A stretch of DNA of 64,000 nucleotides, taken from positions 1 through 64,000 of the forward strand of contig CAISFO010000035.1 of the NCBI GenBank assembly GCA_903884655.1. The letters run 5' to 3'. The first letter of the stretch is position 1. Each line of letters starts with the position of its first letter. The notes under the pieces were generated by a model. That model had not been told where the DNA came from. It searched no databases and saw only the letters and a list, made by a program, of their open reading frames with translations. Position numbers and translations under genes: made by a program. This DNA is from an uncultured Holophagaceae bacterium (GTDB taxonomy: Bacteria; Acidobacteriota; Holophagae; Holophagales; Holophagaceae). This document shows positions 8,807-17,112 of the stretch, in pieces.

Positions 8807-9006
8807 GGTCTTTCCTCCTGGCTGCAAGGGTGGGCGAGCAGACAGCCTCACCCATCCTTCCAGGTTCCCCCGGTCATCAGCATGGCCAGGCGCACGTTCA
8901 GGCTGCGGCCTGACCCAGCGGCACAGTCTCCTCGGCCGGGGGCCGGGGGAGCACCGAAGCGCTTGGGCCAGGGGTAAGGTCGCCCCCGGGGCCCTGCCAG
9001 GCTGCC

Positions 9007-9330
9007 CTAGTGGCAGCCGCAGTCCTCGCCGCAGTCGCCCTTCTCGCCGCCTTCACCTTCGCAGGAGCAGTCGCCCCCGCAGCAGCCGCCCTCGGTAAGG
9101 GTGGATTGGGCCAGGCCCAGGATCATCTGGTGGGGATCGCCCTTCACTCGCAGGGCCATGTTCACCGCCTGGATCATGTCGTCCTTGGAGACGCCGAGGG
9201 CCTCCAGCCGGCTCTGGTGGGCCTTGAAGGCCCGCTCGGCATTGGCAGCGACGGCTGCGCCGAGCGCCACGAGGTTGAGGGTGGTTTCGCTGAGGCCGGT
9301 CTCGGTCTGGGGATCGGTCTGGGTGGTCAT
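9007..9330 (-). CDS. carboxymuconolactone decarboxylase-like protein with Cys-rich tail
   Basis: A 107-residue protein. Residues about 15-75 resemble the helical AhpD/carboxymuconolactone decarboxylase fold (LNLVALGAAVAAN, then an AVNMALRVKG helix), but the CxxC redox pair expected in AhpD-type enzymes is missing from that region. Instead, seven cysteines are packed into the last 26 residues (GGCCGGDCSCEG and GDCGEDCGCH). This tail looks like a metal-binding or metallochaperone extension. The gene follows an ArsR regulator with its own cysteine clusters by 33 bases and is probably co-transcribed with it, which supports a metal-related role. The exact function is unknown. Confidence 0.7.
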   Translation of the reverse strand: MTTQTDPQTETGLSETTLNLVALGAAVAANAERAFKAHQSRLEALGVSKDDMIQAVNMALRVKGDPHQMILGLAQSTLTEGGCCGGDCSCEGEGGEKGDCGEDCGCH

Positions 9331-9363
9331 GAAGGCTCCTTGAGGGTGTTGGGAAGGATGGGC

Positions 9364-9747
9364 TCAGCTGTGAGCGGGTTCAGGGTCGGGACATTCAGAG
9401 GAGTCGCAGACGTCGCATCGCAAGGCCTGGGCCCGCGCAAGATCCCTGGCTAGTTCCCCTTCCGCGGTGGCCATGAGGGGCCAGAGCGAATCAAGGACAG
9501 GGCGCATGGAGGGCTCATCCGAGAGGGCCACATGGACCCAGCGGCCCACCTTCCACTCGCGCACCAGGCCCGTGCGTCGCAAGCCGGTGAGGTGTTCCGA
9601 CACCGTGGAAGGCGCCAGCCCCAGGATGCCTGCCACTTCGCACACGCAGAGCTCGCCCCCCCGGAGCAGCGCCAGGATGCGCAGGCGCACGGGGTGGGCC
9701 AGGGATTTGAGGGTACCCACGAGGGGGCGGAGGGTATCTGTCGTCAT
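9364..9747 (-). CDS. ArsR/SmtB-family metal-responsive repressor
   Basis: A 127-residue winged-helix regulator. The core is typical ArsR: LKSLAHPVRLRILALL, then ELCVCEVAGILGL, which carries the CVC metal-binding box at the recognition helix, then STVSEHLTGLRRTGLV. A C-terminal CDVCDSSEC cluster adds further thiol ligands, as in some As(III)/Cd sensors. I start at the ATG at 9747; a GTG at 9801 would add 18 unrelated residues. An inverted repeat (TTTCG-N8-CGAAA, 9747-9764) overlaps the start and could be an operator, giving autoregulation. The neighbour downstream has a Cys-rich tail; no ars transporter or reductase is nearby. Confidence 0.85.
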   Translation of the reverse strand: MTTDTLRPLVGTLKSLAHPVRLRILALLRGGELCVCEVAGILGLAPSTVSEHLTGLRRTGLVREWKVGRWVHVALSDEPSMRPVLDSLWPLMATAEGELARDLARAQALRCDVCDSSECPDPEPAHS

Positions 9748-9800
9748 TTCGATCTTTTCCGAAACAATTCCAGAGTACACCTTGTTGGGTTTGAATTGCA

Positions 9801-10859
9801 CTACCGAATGGGCGCCCCTTCCCGGGCGAGACGGGTCAAGGTGGCCAGGGCGTCCGCAGGTCCCATCACCAGCAACTCGTCCCCAGCCTGGAACCGCTCG
9901 TCCCCGGAAGGGTTGAACCGGAGGCCGGCTCCTGGATGGACCAGTCCCACCAGCAGGGATCCGGTGGCGTGGCGCAGGCGGGCTTCCCGCAGGGTCTGCC
10001 CCACCAGGGGACTGCCACCGGAGATGGTGATCCGTTCCAGCCCCAGCTCGAACTGCTCCTGCTGGAGCACGATGTCGAAGAAGTTCATCATCTCGGGCTG
10101 CAGCAGCAGGCCTGCCATGCGGCGCCCGCCGATCTCGTAGGGACTCACGATGTGGTCGGCGCCGGCGGCCCTGAGCTGGCGCTCGGTGCCCAGCTTGGCG
10201 CTGCGGGCCACCACGGGCAGGTCGGGGCGGATCTGCTTGACCGTGAGGGTCACCAACACGTTGTCGGCATCCGTGGTCAGGGCAGTGATGAGTCCCTTGG
10301 CCTTCCGCACACCCGCGCGTTCGAGCACCAGGTCATCCATGGCGTTGCCGTGGAGGATCAATTCGCCCGCGAACCGAGGACTGCGGCCCTTAGTGTCGTC
10401 CTGCTCGATGATGACGAAGGGGACCCCCGCCTTCTTCAGCTCCCAGGCGGCCTGGAAACCCATCTTCCCGAAGCCGCAGACGATGACGTGGTCTTCCAGT
10501 TCATCCAGCCGTTTCTGCATGCGGCGCTCCATGATGTAGCCCCGGAGGTCCCCCTCGAGGAGCAGGGCCGTGAGGTTCGAGATGGCGTAAGTGGCCACGC
10601 CCAAGCCGATGATCAGGTAGAAGATCGTGAAAATCTTGGAGCGGGCATTCACATCGCCCAACTCCCGGAAACCCACGGTGAACAACGTGGTGATGGCCAT
10701 GTAGAAGCTGTCGAGGGTATTCAGGTTCGACAGCACGTGATAGCCGAGGGCCCCCGCGAGGATGACCACCGCCAGCAGGATGAGCGCATACCGCAGCCGC
10801 TGGAGGGGTGCCTCCGGATCCTGCACGCGGCCGATGGGGAAAGGGATGTTGGGCCGCAT
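9801..10859 (-). CDS. potassium channel protein with RCK (TrkA-N/TrkA-C) domains
   Basis: A 352-residue inner-membrane channel subunit. Two transmembrane helices (about residues 22-42 and 80-105) flank a pore loop reading TLFTVGFRELGD, a variant of the TVGYGD filter seen in several bacterial two-helix channels. A TrkA-N Rossmann domain starts at about 120 (VIVCGFGKMG) and binds nucleotide; a TrkA-C domain occupies the last 80 residues. The start at 10859 lies one base after the stop of the upstream thioesterase gene, so the pair is coupled; the longer ORF to 10952 is antisense-like. Ligand-gated K+ flux is the family role. Confidence 0.88.
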   Translation of the reverse strand: MRPNIPFPIGRVQDPEAPLQRLRYALILLAVVILAGALGYHVLSNLNTLDSFYMAITTLFTVGFRELGDVNARSKIFTIFYLIIGLGVATYAISNLTALLLEGDLRGYIMERRMQKRLDELEDHVIVCGFGKMGFQAAWELKKAGVPFVIIEQDDTKGRSPRFAGELILHGNAMDDLVLERAGVRKAKGLITALTTDADNVLVTLTVKQIRPDLPVVARSAKLGTERQLRAAGADHIVSPYEIGGRRMAGLLLQPEMMNFFDIVLQQEQFELGLERITISGGSPLVGQTLREARLRHATGSLLVGLVHPGAGLRFNPSGDERFQAGDELLVMGPADALATLTRLAREGAPIR

Positions 10860-10860
10860 G

Positions 10861-11301
10861 TCAGCCCAGCCCGTGCTTGATGGCGAAATTCGCAGTGGCC
10901 AGCGCCACCAAGTGGTCGCCGCAGGTGAGACGGCACTCGACGATGGCCCCACGATCGGAGAAACGGATCACCTTGCCCTGACCCAGCACTTCGCCTTTGG
11001 CTGGTTCCAGGTACCGGATGTGCAGGTCGGAGGTGGCGAAGGGCATGGCGCCATCGAAAGCCGTGCTGAGGGCCAGGGCCCCCACCATATCCGCCATCGT
11101 GGCCAGCACTCCGCCGTTCACGTTGCCCCTGGTCCCGTTGAGCACGGCCTTGGTCGGCACCAGGCGCATGGTGGCCTCTCCCGGCGCCGCCTCATCAATG
11201 GTGAGACCCCAATCCCGGATGAGCGGCCAGGGGTGGAACCGGGCTCGCAGCCGCTCCAGGAGATCCGGAGCGAGGGTCTCTGGAATCTGAGGCTTGACCA
11301 T
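10861..11301 (-). CDS. PaaI-family hotdog-fold thioesterase
   Basis: A 146-residue hotdog-fold protein that should hydrolyse an acyl-CoA thioester. The family block NGTRGNVNGGVLATMADM contains the region equivalent to the catalytic Asp/Asn of PaaI enzymes, and DLHIRYLEPAKG is the typical following strand. The start is uncertain: the ATG at 11301 gives the usual family length, while in-frame ATGs at 11328 and 11340 lack a better ribosome-binding site. It lies immediately upstream of the K+ channel gene, probably in one transcript, though no functional link is obvious. Substrate unknown. Confidence 0.82.
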   Translation of the reverse strand: MVKPQIPETLAPDLLERLRARFHPWPLIRDWGLTIDEAAPGEATMRLVPTKAVLNGTRGNVNGGVLATMADMVGALALSTAFDGAMPFATSDLHIRYLEPAKGEVLGQGKVIRFSDRGAIVECRLTCGDHLVALATANFAIKHGLG

Positions 11302-11408
11302 GGACCAGGATAGCCGGAGACCTGCCATATCGGCCGTCATGTGGATGGCACGCGCTGGTCACGGAGGAATTACGCCCCCATGGGTGAATGAAGACCGGAG
11401 GATCGCCC

Positions 11409-12413
11409 ATGTCTCTGCGCGTGCTCATTCCAGTTGTGGCCCTTGCCCTGGGTCTGGCATGCAATGCCCCTGAAGGTGCCCTGTTGCGTGACCCGGTCCA
11501 GGTTGCGACCCCTCCGGTCAAGGAGGTGCCACTGGCAACTTATGTGGCCCAGCGGCCTGTTTCAGGAGAATTGAAAAGCGTCGGTTCGGATTCCATGGAA
11601 CCGCTGATGGCTCTCTGGTCAGACGACTTCAAGAAATTCCAACCCCGGATCTCCACCCTCTTCATCTGCAAGGGCTCCGGCACGGCCCCGAAGGCACTCA
11701 TCGAGGGTTCAACCCTCATGGGCCAGATGAGCCGGGAGATGAACGATCAAGAGCTTGCGGCTTTCCAGGCCAAGTATGGCTATGCCCCCACCAGGATCCC
11801 GGTTGCCGTCGATGCCCTGGTGATCTACGTGAACGCCGGCAACCCTTTAAAGCAGCTTCGAATGGAGGAGATCGATGCCATCTTCTCCACGACCCGGAAG
11901 GGAGGCGCCAAGAGCGACATCCTGCGCTGGGGTGACCTTGGCCTTGGGGGAGATTGGAAACAGCGGGAGGTCCAGGCCTATGGCCGGGATGAGAACTCCG
12001 GAACCCGGGCCTTTTTCAAGGAGCACGTCCTGAAGAAGGGTGAGTTCAAGCCATCGGTGAAAGCTTTTGCGGACCAGTTTGCCGTGGTGGAAGCTCCGGC
12101 TGTGGATGGCGGTGGAATCAGCTACGGCCCCCTCCAGTACGCCAACCGGATGGTAAAGGGCGTTCCGGTGGCCGGCTTCAGCAGCGACCGTTTCATCGAG
12201 CCCAGCCTCGAGACGATCCAGAAGGCCACCTATCCGTTGACCCGGTTCCTCTACATCTACGTCAACAAGGCCCCCGGCAAGGACCTGGATCCCACCGTGA
12301 AAGAGTTCCTCCGGTTTGTCCTATCCAAGGAGGGTCAGGCGTGTGTGTCGACCTTCGGGGCCCTGGCGATCCCCGGAGACCTCGCCAGCATGGGCATGGG
12401 GCGGCTCAATTGA
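11409..12413 (+). CDS. pstS: phosphate ABC transporter substrate-binding lipoprotein
   Basis: A 334-residue periplasmic binding protein of the PstS family. A short signal peptide ends in a lipobox-like ALGLAC (Cys18), so it is likely a lipoprotein. Family blocks include SVGSDSMEPLM near the start of the mature part, the CKGSGTAPKAL phosphate-binding loop, and GRDENSGTRAFFKEHVL. The start at 11409 follows GGAGG. The membrane and ATPase genes pstC, pstA and pstB are not adjacent, so the protein must work with a transporter encoded elsewhere or act in phosphate sensing. The next gene starts 5 bases after its stop. An alkaline phosphatase and polyphosphate kinase lie within 10 kb. Confidence 0.87.
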   Translation: MSLRVLIPVVALALGLACNAPEGALLRDPVQVATPPVKEVPLATYVAQRPVSGELKSVGSDSMEPLMALWSDDFKKFQPRISTLFICKGSGTAPKALIEGSTLMGQMSREMNDQELAAFQAKYGYAPTRIPVAVDALVIYVNAGNPLKQLRMEEIDAIFSTTRKGGAKSDILRWGDLGLGGDWKQREVQAYGRDENSGTRAFFKEHVLKKGEFKPSVKAFADQFAVVEAPAVDGGGISYGPLQYANRMVKGVPVAGFSSDRFIEPSLETIQKATYPLTRFLYIYVNKAPGKDLDPTVKEFLRFVLSKEGQACVSTFGALAIPGDLASMGMGRLN

Positions 12414-12418
12414 AGGCG

Positions 12419-12952
12419 ATGCTGTGGATCATCCTTGTCCCGGTGGCCATGATTGCCGGCAACTCCATGGAGCCGGCACCCGTTCGCCCACTGTCCATTC
12501 CAGCCCCGACTCAGGTTTCGAACCTGACGGCTGAACTGAGGAGTTCGGAAGGGGGACCCGCTTTCCCTGTTCCCCCCGGAATCCAGATCACGGCCCGAAT
12601 CCATGGTTCCACGCCAATGCCAGCCACGGACCCCGGCCGGACCCGGGTGCAGGTGGAACTGGTGCTTCCCTTGCTCGCCAAGGATGGCAGGACCGTCCTG
12701 CTGCCTGCTGGTACACACCTAGTGGGCCAGGTGCACCTCTTGCATGGAGAACTGCGATTCATCGACTTCCAATCCTGCTTCCTGCCGGATGGACGGGGCG
12801 TCGGTCTCCCAGACCAGGTATTCCGCCTGGGTCCAGGGCCCCTCCTCTCCCTCCAGGATGGGACTCCAGCATTGCTGACCGTGGCCCGCCCCCTGCGCGT
12901 GGAAGCCTTCGAACCGCCCCGCCTGCTGCTCAGAGCTTCAACACACCCCTGA
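12419..12952 (+). CDS. secreted hypothetical protein
   Basis: A 177-residue protein with an N-terminal signal sequence (MLWIILVPVAMIAGNS). It follows the PstS stop closely, with AAGG five bases before the ATG, so it is coupled to that gene. The segment LLPAGTHLVGQVHLL recalls the strand pattern of the C-terminal domain of VirB10/TrbI proteins, in which a Pro-Ala-Gly-Thr turn is conserved, but the protein is far too short for that family and no secretion genes are nearby. It has no catalytic motif I recognise. It converges with mrp, overlapping its 3' end by 23 bases. Confidence 0.6.
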   Translation: MLWIILVPVAMIAGNSMEPAPVRPLSIPAPTQVSNLTAELRSSEGGPAFPVPPGIQITARIHGSTPMPATDPGRTRVQVELVLPLLAKDGRTVLLPAGTHLVGQVHLLHGELRFIDFQSCFLPDGRGVGLPDQVFRLGPGPLLSLQDGTPALLTVARPLRVEAFEPPRLLLRASTHP

Positions 12953-13964
12953 GGGTCTCGGCCATGCCCTGGAAGACCTTGGTCTGGGGGCTGTCGGGAT
13001 GCGCCGCCACCAGGGGCAGGCCGCTGTCGCTGCCTTCCCGGATGGCGAGGTCGATGGGTACTTCGCCCAGGAAGGGGAGCTCCATCCGCAGGGCGGCGGC
13101 CTTCACACCGCCGTGGCCGAAGATCTGGGTCTCCAGGCCGCAACCGGGGCAGATGAAGCTGCTCATGTTCTCGATGATGCCGAGGATGGGCACTTTCACC
13201 GTGCCGAACATGCCGATGGCCTTCTTGGCGTCAAGGAACGCGACGTCCTGGGGCGTGCTGACGATGACCGCGCCATCCACCTGGGCGTTCTGGATGAGGG
13301 TGAGCTGCACGTCGCCGGTGCCGGGCGGCAGGTCGATGAAGAGCAGGTCCAGGTCGCCCCAGGCCACATCCTTCAGGAACTGCTGGAGGGCCTTGTTGAG
13401 CATGGCGCCACGCCAGATGACGGGGCGGTCCTCCTCGATGAGCACGCCCATGGACATGACCTTCAGGCCGAAGGCGTCCAAGGGAAGGATCTGACCCTCG
13501 GGCGTCGCCAGGGGGGATTCCTTCAGGCCCAGCATCATGGGGATGGAGGGCCCGTAGATGTCAGAGTCAAGGAGACCCACCTTGAGGCCCTGCTGGGCCA
13601 TGGCGATGGCGAGGTTCACCGTGACGGTGCTCTTGCCCACCCCGCCCTTGCCCGAGCCCACCACCACGCAGCGCTTGATGCCCGGGATGAGGTTCTTGAA
13701 TTCCACTTGGGCGGTCTTCTCCCAGCCGATCTCGATCTCGGCGGAGGCCACTCCGGGCTGCTGGAGGATCAACTTCTCCAGGGCTTCCTTGATGACCTGC
13801 ACCCGGTCCTGGTAGGCCTCCATGAGCTGCAGCAGCACGGTCACCTTGCTTTCGGTGACATCGATGCCCTTGACGGCCTTCAGGGTGGTGAGGGTGGCGC
13901 TGGTACCGGGCACGACATAGGCATTGAGGGCTTCGAACAGGGCGGCGCGGCTGATCTTCGACAT
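12930..13964 (-). CDS. mrp: Mrp/NBP35-type iron-sulfur cluster carrier ATPase
   Basis: A 344-residue P-loop ATPase (ApbC/Mrp) that binds and delivers [4Fe-4S] clusters in the cytoplasm. It has an N-terminal MIP18/DUF59-like domain (about residues 1-85, VTVLLQLMEAYQDR), the deviant Walker A GSGKGGVGKST, DIYGPSIPMMLG, the Walker B/ADP region DLPPGTGDVQLT, and the FICPGCG motif whose CxxC pair binds the cluster at the dimer interface. The start at 13964 has a GGAG site; upstream in-frame residues to 14018 lack similarity. It is transcribed alone, divergently from the RsbRD-like gene. Confidence 0.93.
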   Translation of the reverse strand: MSKISRAALFEALNAYVVPGTSATLTTLKAVKGIDVTESKVTVLLQLMEAYQDRVQVIKEALEKLILQQPGVASAEIEIGWEKTAQVEFKNLIPGIKRCVVVGSGKGGVGKSTVTVNLAIAMAQQGLKVGLLDSDIYGPSIPMMLGLKESPLATPEGQILPLDAFGLKVMSMGVLIEEDRPVIWRGAMLNKALQQFLKDVAWGDLDLLFIDLPPGTGDVQLTLIQNAQVDGAVIVSTPQDVAFLDAKKAIGMFGTVKVPILGIIENMSSFICPGCGLETQIFGHGGVKAAALRMELPFLGEVPIDLAIREGSDSGLPLVAAHPDSPQTKVFQGMAETLRGVLKL

Positions 13965-14268
13965 GCGTGTCTCCAGCCCACCAGTCTGACACGGAGAGAT
14001 GGAGGTCGAAACACGCATTCAGCGGAACGAGGGGTCGCGGTCCGACATCCAGCTCTCATGCTGAGCTTTCTGACCAGCGACAACGCCGCACTCGCATCCG
14101 AGTGGTTCCATGGGCCACCACTGATTTTCAAGGGACCTCCCACTCCTTTCAAAAAATTCAATTCCCCGTCCATTTTATTTACGATATTTTGGTCGTATAT
14201 GGATTTCCGAATGGCGGTCAGCCCCCATCCAGAAGATCCAAGGAAGGTCACCGTTCGAGGAGAAGACC
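13965..14268. promoter_or_regulatory. divergent intergenic region with AT-rich patch and inverted repeat
   Basis: This 304-base gap separates mrp (left, minus) from the RsbRD-like gene (right, plus). Positions about 14140-14205 are distinctly AT-rich in an otherwise GC-rich window. They contain the inverted repeat TACGA-N8-TCGTA (14180-14197), which overlaps a -10-like TATATG at 14195. The layout suggests a regulated promoter for the plus-strand gene. No small ORF here is convincing. Confidence 0.45.
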
Positions 14269-14727
14269 ATGAACCTTGAAACCATCATGCGCGAAGACAG
14301 GCAGTCCATTCTGAGCGAGGCCGTCGAGGCCGTGAGGAGGGCGCATCTGGAGCACTACGAGCGGGTCGGCATCCGTACGGTGCACGAACGTCTCGACGAC
14401 CTGCTCGGCATGGTCATCGAGGCGGTGCTGAACCGGAACCTGGACCCCGTCATCGACCATGCCACTTCCGTGGCCACGGCCCGTTTCGAGGCGGGCGTGG
14501 ATCTCTCGGAGGTGCAGACCGCCTTCAACGCCCTCGAAGAAGCACTCTGGTTGCGAATTCTCCGATCGATCCCCGCCCCGGAACAGGCCGAGGCCCTGGG
14601 CCTCGTGGGGACGGCGTTGGGCCGTGGCAAGGACATCCTGGCCCGACAGTACGTCTCCATGGCCAGCCACGCCCGGACGCCAGCGCTGAACCTCGAAGCC
14701 CTCTTCTCCGGCTCGGACCGGTTCTAG
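14269..14727 (+). CDS. RsbRD N-terminal-like sensor domain protein
   Basis: A 152-residue all-helical protein matching the RsbRD_N-type domain found at the N-terminus of stressosome and some histidine-kinase or STAS proteins. The helices include RVGIRTVHERLDDLLGMV, a central ARFEAGVDLSEVQTAFNALEEAL block characteristic of the family, and a final LARQYVSMASHART helix. Here it stands alone, without STAS or kinase domains, so it may act by binding a partner. The start at 14269 follows AGGAG-like AGAAG sequence. It lies downstream of an AT-rich promoter region and its 3' end faces ppk. Ligand and partner unknown. Confidence 0.7.
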   Translation: MNLETIMREDRQSILSEAVEAVRRAHLEHYERVGIRTVHERLDDLLGMVIEAVLNRNLDPVIDHATSVATARFEAGVDLSEVQTAFNALEEALWLRILRSIPAPEQAEALGLVGTALGRGKDILARQYVSMASHARTPALNLEALFSGSDRF

Positions 14728-14746
14728 CCCCGCTCCTCTTGGGGCT
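14726..14746. terminator. short hairpin between convergent genes
   Basis: AGCCCC and GGGGCT form a 6-bp stem with a 9-base loop in the 42-base gap between the RsbRD-like gene and ppk. There is no T-run, so a terminator role is only suggested by position. Confidence 0.3.
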
Positions 14747-14769
14747 GGAAGCAGCAAATACGGATCCTC

Positions 14770-16902
14770 CTAGATATCCGAATCCAGCGGTCCGAGTTTC
14801 TGTGTGAGTGCACCCACGCCGCTGGCCAGCAGGGTGTGCTCATAGATGCGGAGCTGGCTGCGGAGCGGTGGATCGTTCACATCCAGGCCGCGACGGAGCA
14901 CCTCGCCCTGGCCCCCCAGGACGCGACCCTTCAAGGTGTCATGGAGCTGGAGCTCGATCATTTCCATGACCTGGGCAGCAAGGAGGGGATCGACGAGGGG
15001 AAAAGCCAGCTCCACCCGCCGGTCCAGGTTCCTGGGCATGAGGTCGGCGCTGGCGAGCAGGGTCTCGGGATCGCCGTTGTTGGAGAAGTGGTACACCCGG
15101 GCGTGCTCCAGGAAGCGGTCGATGATGGACAGGGCGCGGATGTTGTCGGACAGGCCCGGCACTCCGGGTCGCAGGCAGCAGGTGCCCCGCACGACCAGGT
15201 CCACCTTGACGCCTTCGCGGCTGGCTTCGTAGAGCATCTGGATGAGCTGGGCATCCACCAGGGCGTTCATCTTGAGCACCATGCGGGCGGAACGGCCGTT
15301 CCGGGCATGGTCGATCTCCCGCTGGATGCGCGCCTTGAGCGCCTTCTTCAGGTGCTGGGGGGCCAGCAGGATCCGATGGAACTTGGGTGGCCGGGTGTAG
15401 CCCGTGAGCATGTTGAAGAGGTTCGACAGGTCCTCGCCGAACTCGGGCCGAGCCGTGAGCAGACCCAGATCCGAGTAGAGACGGCTGGTGCGCTCGTTGT
15501 AGTTCCCGGTGCCGAGGTGGCAATAGCGCTTGATGCCGGAAGCCTCCTGGCGGACCACGAGGCAGGCTTTGCAATGGATCTTGTGATTGGGCAGGCCGTA
15601 GACCACATGGATGCCAGTCTTCTCCAGGCGCCGGGCCCAGGCGATGTTGGCGGCCTCGTCGAAGCGGGCCCGCAACTCGACGATGGCGGCCACCTGCTTG
15701 CCCCGTTCCGCGGCCCGCTCCAGGGCCGCAGCCACGGGGCTGTTCGAGGTCACGCGGTAGAGGGTCATCTTGATGGCGAGGACCTTCGGATCCTCGGCGG
15801 CCTCGCGCACGAAGCGCACGACACTGTCGTCGAAACTCTGGTAGGGATGATTGAGCAGGATGTCGTTGCGGGAGATCGCATCGAAGATGTTCCCAGCCTG
15901 TTCCAGCTGGGGCACGGGCAACGGGGGCAAAAGCCCGTCCTTGAGCTGGGGCAGGTCCAGCTGTCCGTAGAGCTGCATCAGGTCTGAGAAGGCCGTGAGG
16001 CCCGAACAGGGATAGAGGTCCTCGGGGCTGAGATCCATCTCTTCGATGAGCAGGTCCAGCACCTTGGAGGACAGGCCGTGCTCGAACTGGAGCCGGACCA
16101 CAGCGCCACGACGGCGGTCCCGGAGGCTCTCCTCCACAGTCTTCAGCAGGTCCTCGGAGGGATCCTCTTCCACGGGCAGATCGGAATCCCGGGTGACCCG
16201 GATGGCGTGGCAGCTCCGCACCGAATAGCCCAGGAACAGGCGAGACAGGTGGTGGCGCACCACGTCCTCGAGCATGACGAAGGCGTGGGACCCGGAGGCC
16301 GAGGGCACGCGCAGGAAGCGGGAAGCCAGGCCCGTGGGCACGTGGATGAAGGAGAGCTCCGAAGAGGGGAGATCCCCGTCCAGGAGGTCCTCATCAGGCT
16401 CAAGCTCCACCACCAGCACCAGGGCGCGGTTGCCCAGGCGGGGGAAGGGGTGGCCCGTGTCCACGGCCAGGGGGGTGATCAGGGGCAGCAGGCTGCGCTC
16501 GAAGTAGTCCAGGGCGAAGGCGCTCTGGACCTCATCCATGGTCCTGGGATCCAGGATGGAGATGCCCACCGCCGCCAACTGGGGTTCCAGGATGGCGTGG
16601 AAGAGCTCATGCTGGCGGGCCGAGTAGGCGTGGATCCTGGAGGAGACCTTTTCCAGCAGCTGACGGGGTGTGAGGCCGTCCGGGCCGGGCTGGCTGATGC
16701 CGGCGTCGATCTGGCGCCAAATTCCTGCCACCCGCACCATGAAGAACTCGTCCCAGTTGTTGGACACGATGCTGAGGAACTTCACCCGCTCCAGGAGGGG
16801 TACGCTGGCATCCTCGGCCTCCTCCATCACCCGGGCGTTGAAGTCCAGCCAGCTCAGCTCGCGGTTGAGCAGCTCCTCAGGGCGGGGGATGGGATGGAAC
16901 AA
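14770..16902 (-). CDS. ppk1: polyphosphate kinase 1
   Basis: A 710-residue enzyme that reversibly polymerises the gamma phosphate of ATP into polyphosphate. The four-domain layout is clear: an N-terminal helical domain (LNRELSWLDFNARV), a head domain, and two phospholipase-D-like catalytic domains. Near residue 440 the HCKACLVVR segment and CHLGTGNYNERTSRLYSD carry the expected autophosphorylated histidine region; IQMLYEAS and PRNLDRRVELAFP mark the second domain. The start is a TTG at 16902 preceded by AGAGGA; no in-frame ATG lies upstream at a sensible distance. It is divergent from rplY. PstS and alkaline phosphatase genes lie within 8 kb. Confidence 0.95.
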   Translation of the reverse strand: MFHPIPRPEELLNRELSWLDFNARVMEEAEDASVPLLERVKFLSIVSNNWDEFFMVRVAGIWRQIDAGISQPGPDGLTPRQLLEKVSSRIHAYSARQHELFHAILEPQLAAVGISILDPRTMDEVQSAFALDYFERSLLPLITPLAVDTGHPFPRLGNRALVLVVELEPDEDLLDGDLPSSELSFIHVPTGLASRFLRVPSASGSHAFVMLEDVVRHHLSRLFLGYSVRSCHAIRVTRDSDLPVEEDPSEDLLKTVEESLRDRRRGAVVRLQFEHGLSSKVLDLLIEEMDLSPEDLYPCSGLTAFSDLMQLYGQLDLPQLKDGLLPPLPVPQLEQAGNIFDAISRNDILLNHPYQSFDDSVVRFVREAAEDPKVLAIKMTLYRVTSNSPVAAALERAAERGKQVAAIVELRARFDEAANIAWARRLEKTGIHVVYGLPNHKIHCKACLVVRQEASGIKRYCHLGTGNYNERTSRLYSDLGLLTARPEFGEDLSNLFNMLTGYTRPPKFHRILLAPQHLKKALKARIQREIDHARNGRSARMVLKMNALVDAQLIQMLYEASREGVKVDLVVRGTCCLRPGVPGLSDNIRALSIIDRFLEHARVYHFSNNGDPETLLASADLMPRNLDRRVELAFPLVDPLLAAQVMEMIELQLHDTLKGRVLGGQGEVLRRGLDVNDPPLRSQLRIYEHTLLASGVGALTQKLGPLDSDI

Positions 16903-17112
16903 ATGAGTGTCCTCTGGGACGGGATCTTATCCACAAGTTGTAACAGACTGATGTCATAGGCCATGAGTCTCCTTCCAGGGAGAACCTCCTTGGTTTTTCA
17001 GGGGTTTTCAGGCACAATCATCGGTTCGGCCCTCCACCGGGAGGGCTCGAGCGGTCCGCCCGGACCCATCCCAACGAGAGGGCAACGACTGGTTGCCAGG
17101 TAGGAGGAAAGC

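Noticed and set aside
9747-9764. Inverted repeat TTTCG-N8-CGAAA as proven ArsR operator
   Set aside because: The arms are only five bases and overlap the start codon. It is mentioned as a possibility in the gene entry but not listed as a site.
12640-12800. VirB10/TrbI-like segment suggesting a conjugation gene
   Set aside because: Only a short Pro-Ala-Gly-Thr turn is similar; the protein is 177 residues and there are no other type IV secretion genes around it.
16927-16935. Perfect DnaA-box word TTATCCACA between ppk1 and rplY
   Set aside because: It is a single copy with no second box, no AT-rich unwinding region and no dnaA/dnaN nearby. A 9-base word can occur by chance in a 64-kb window, so it does not mark an origin.
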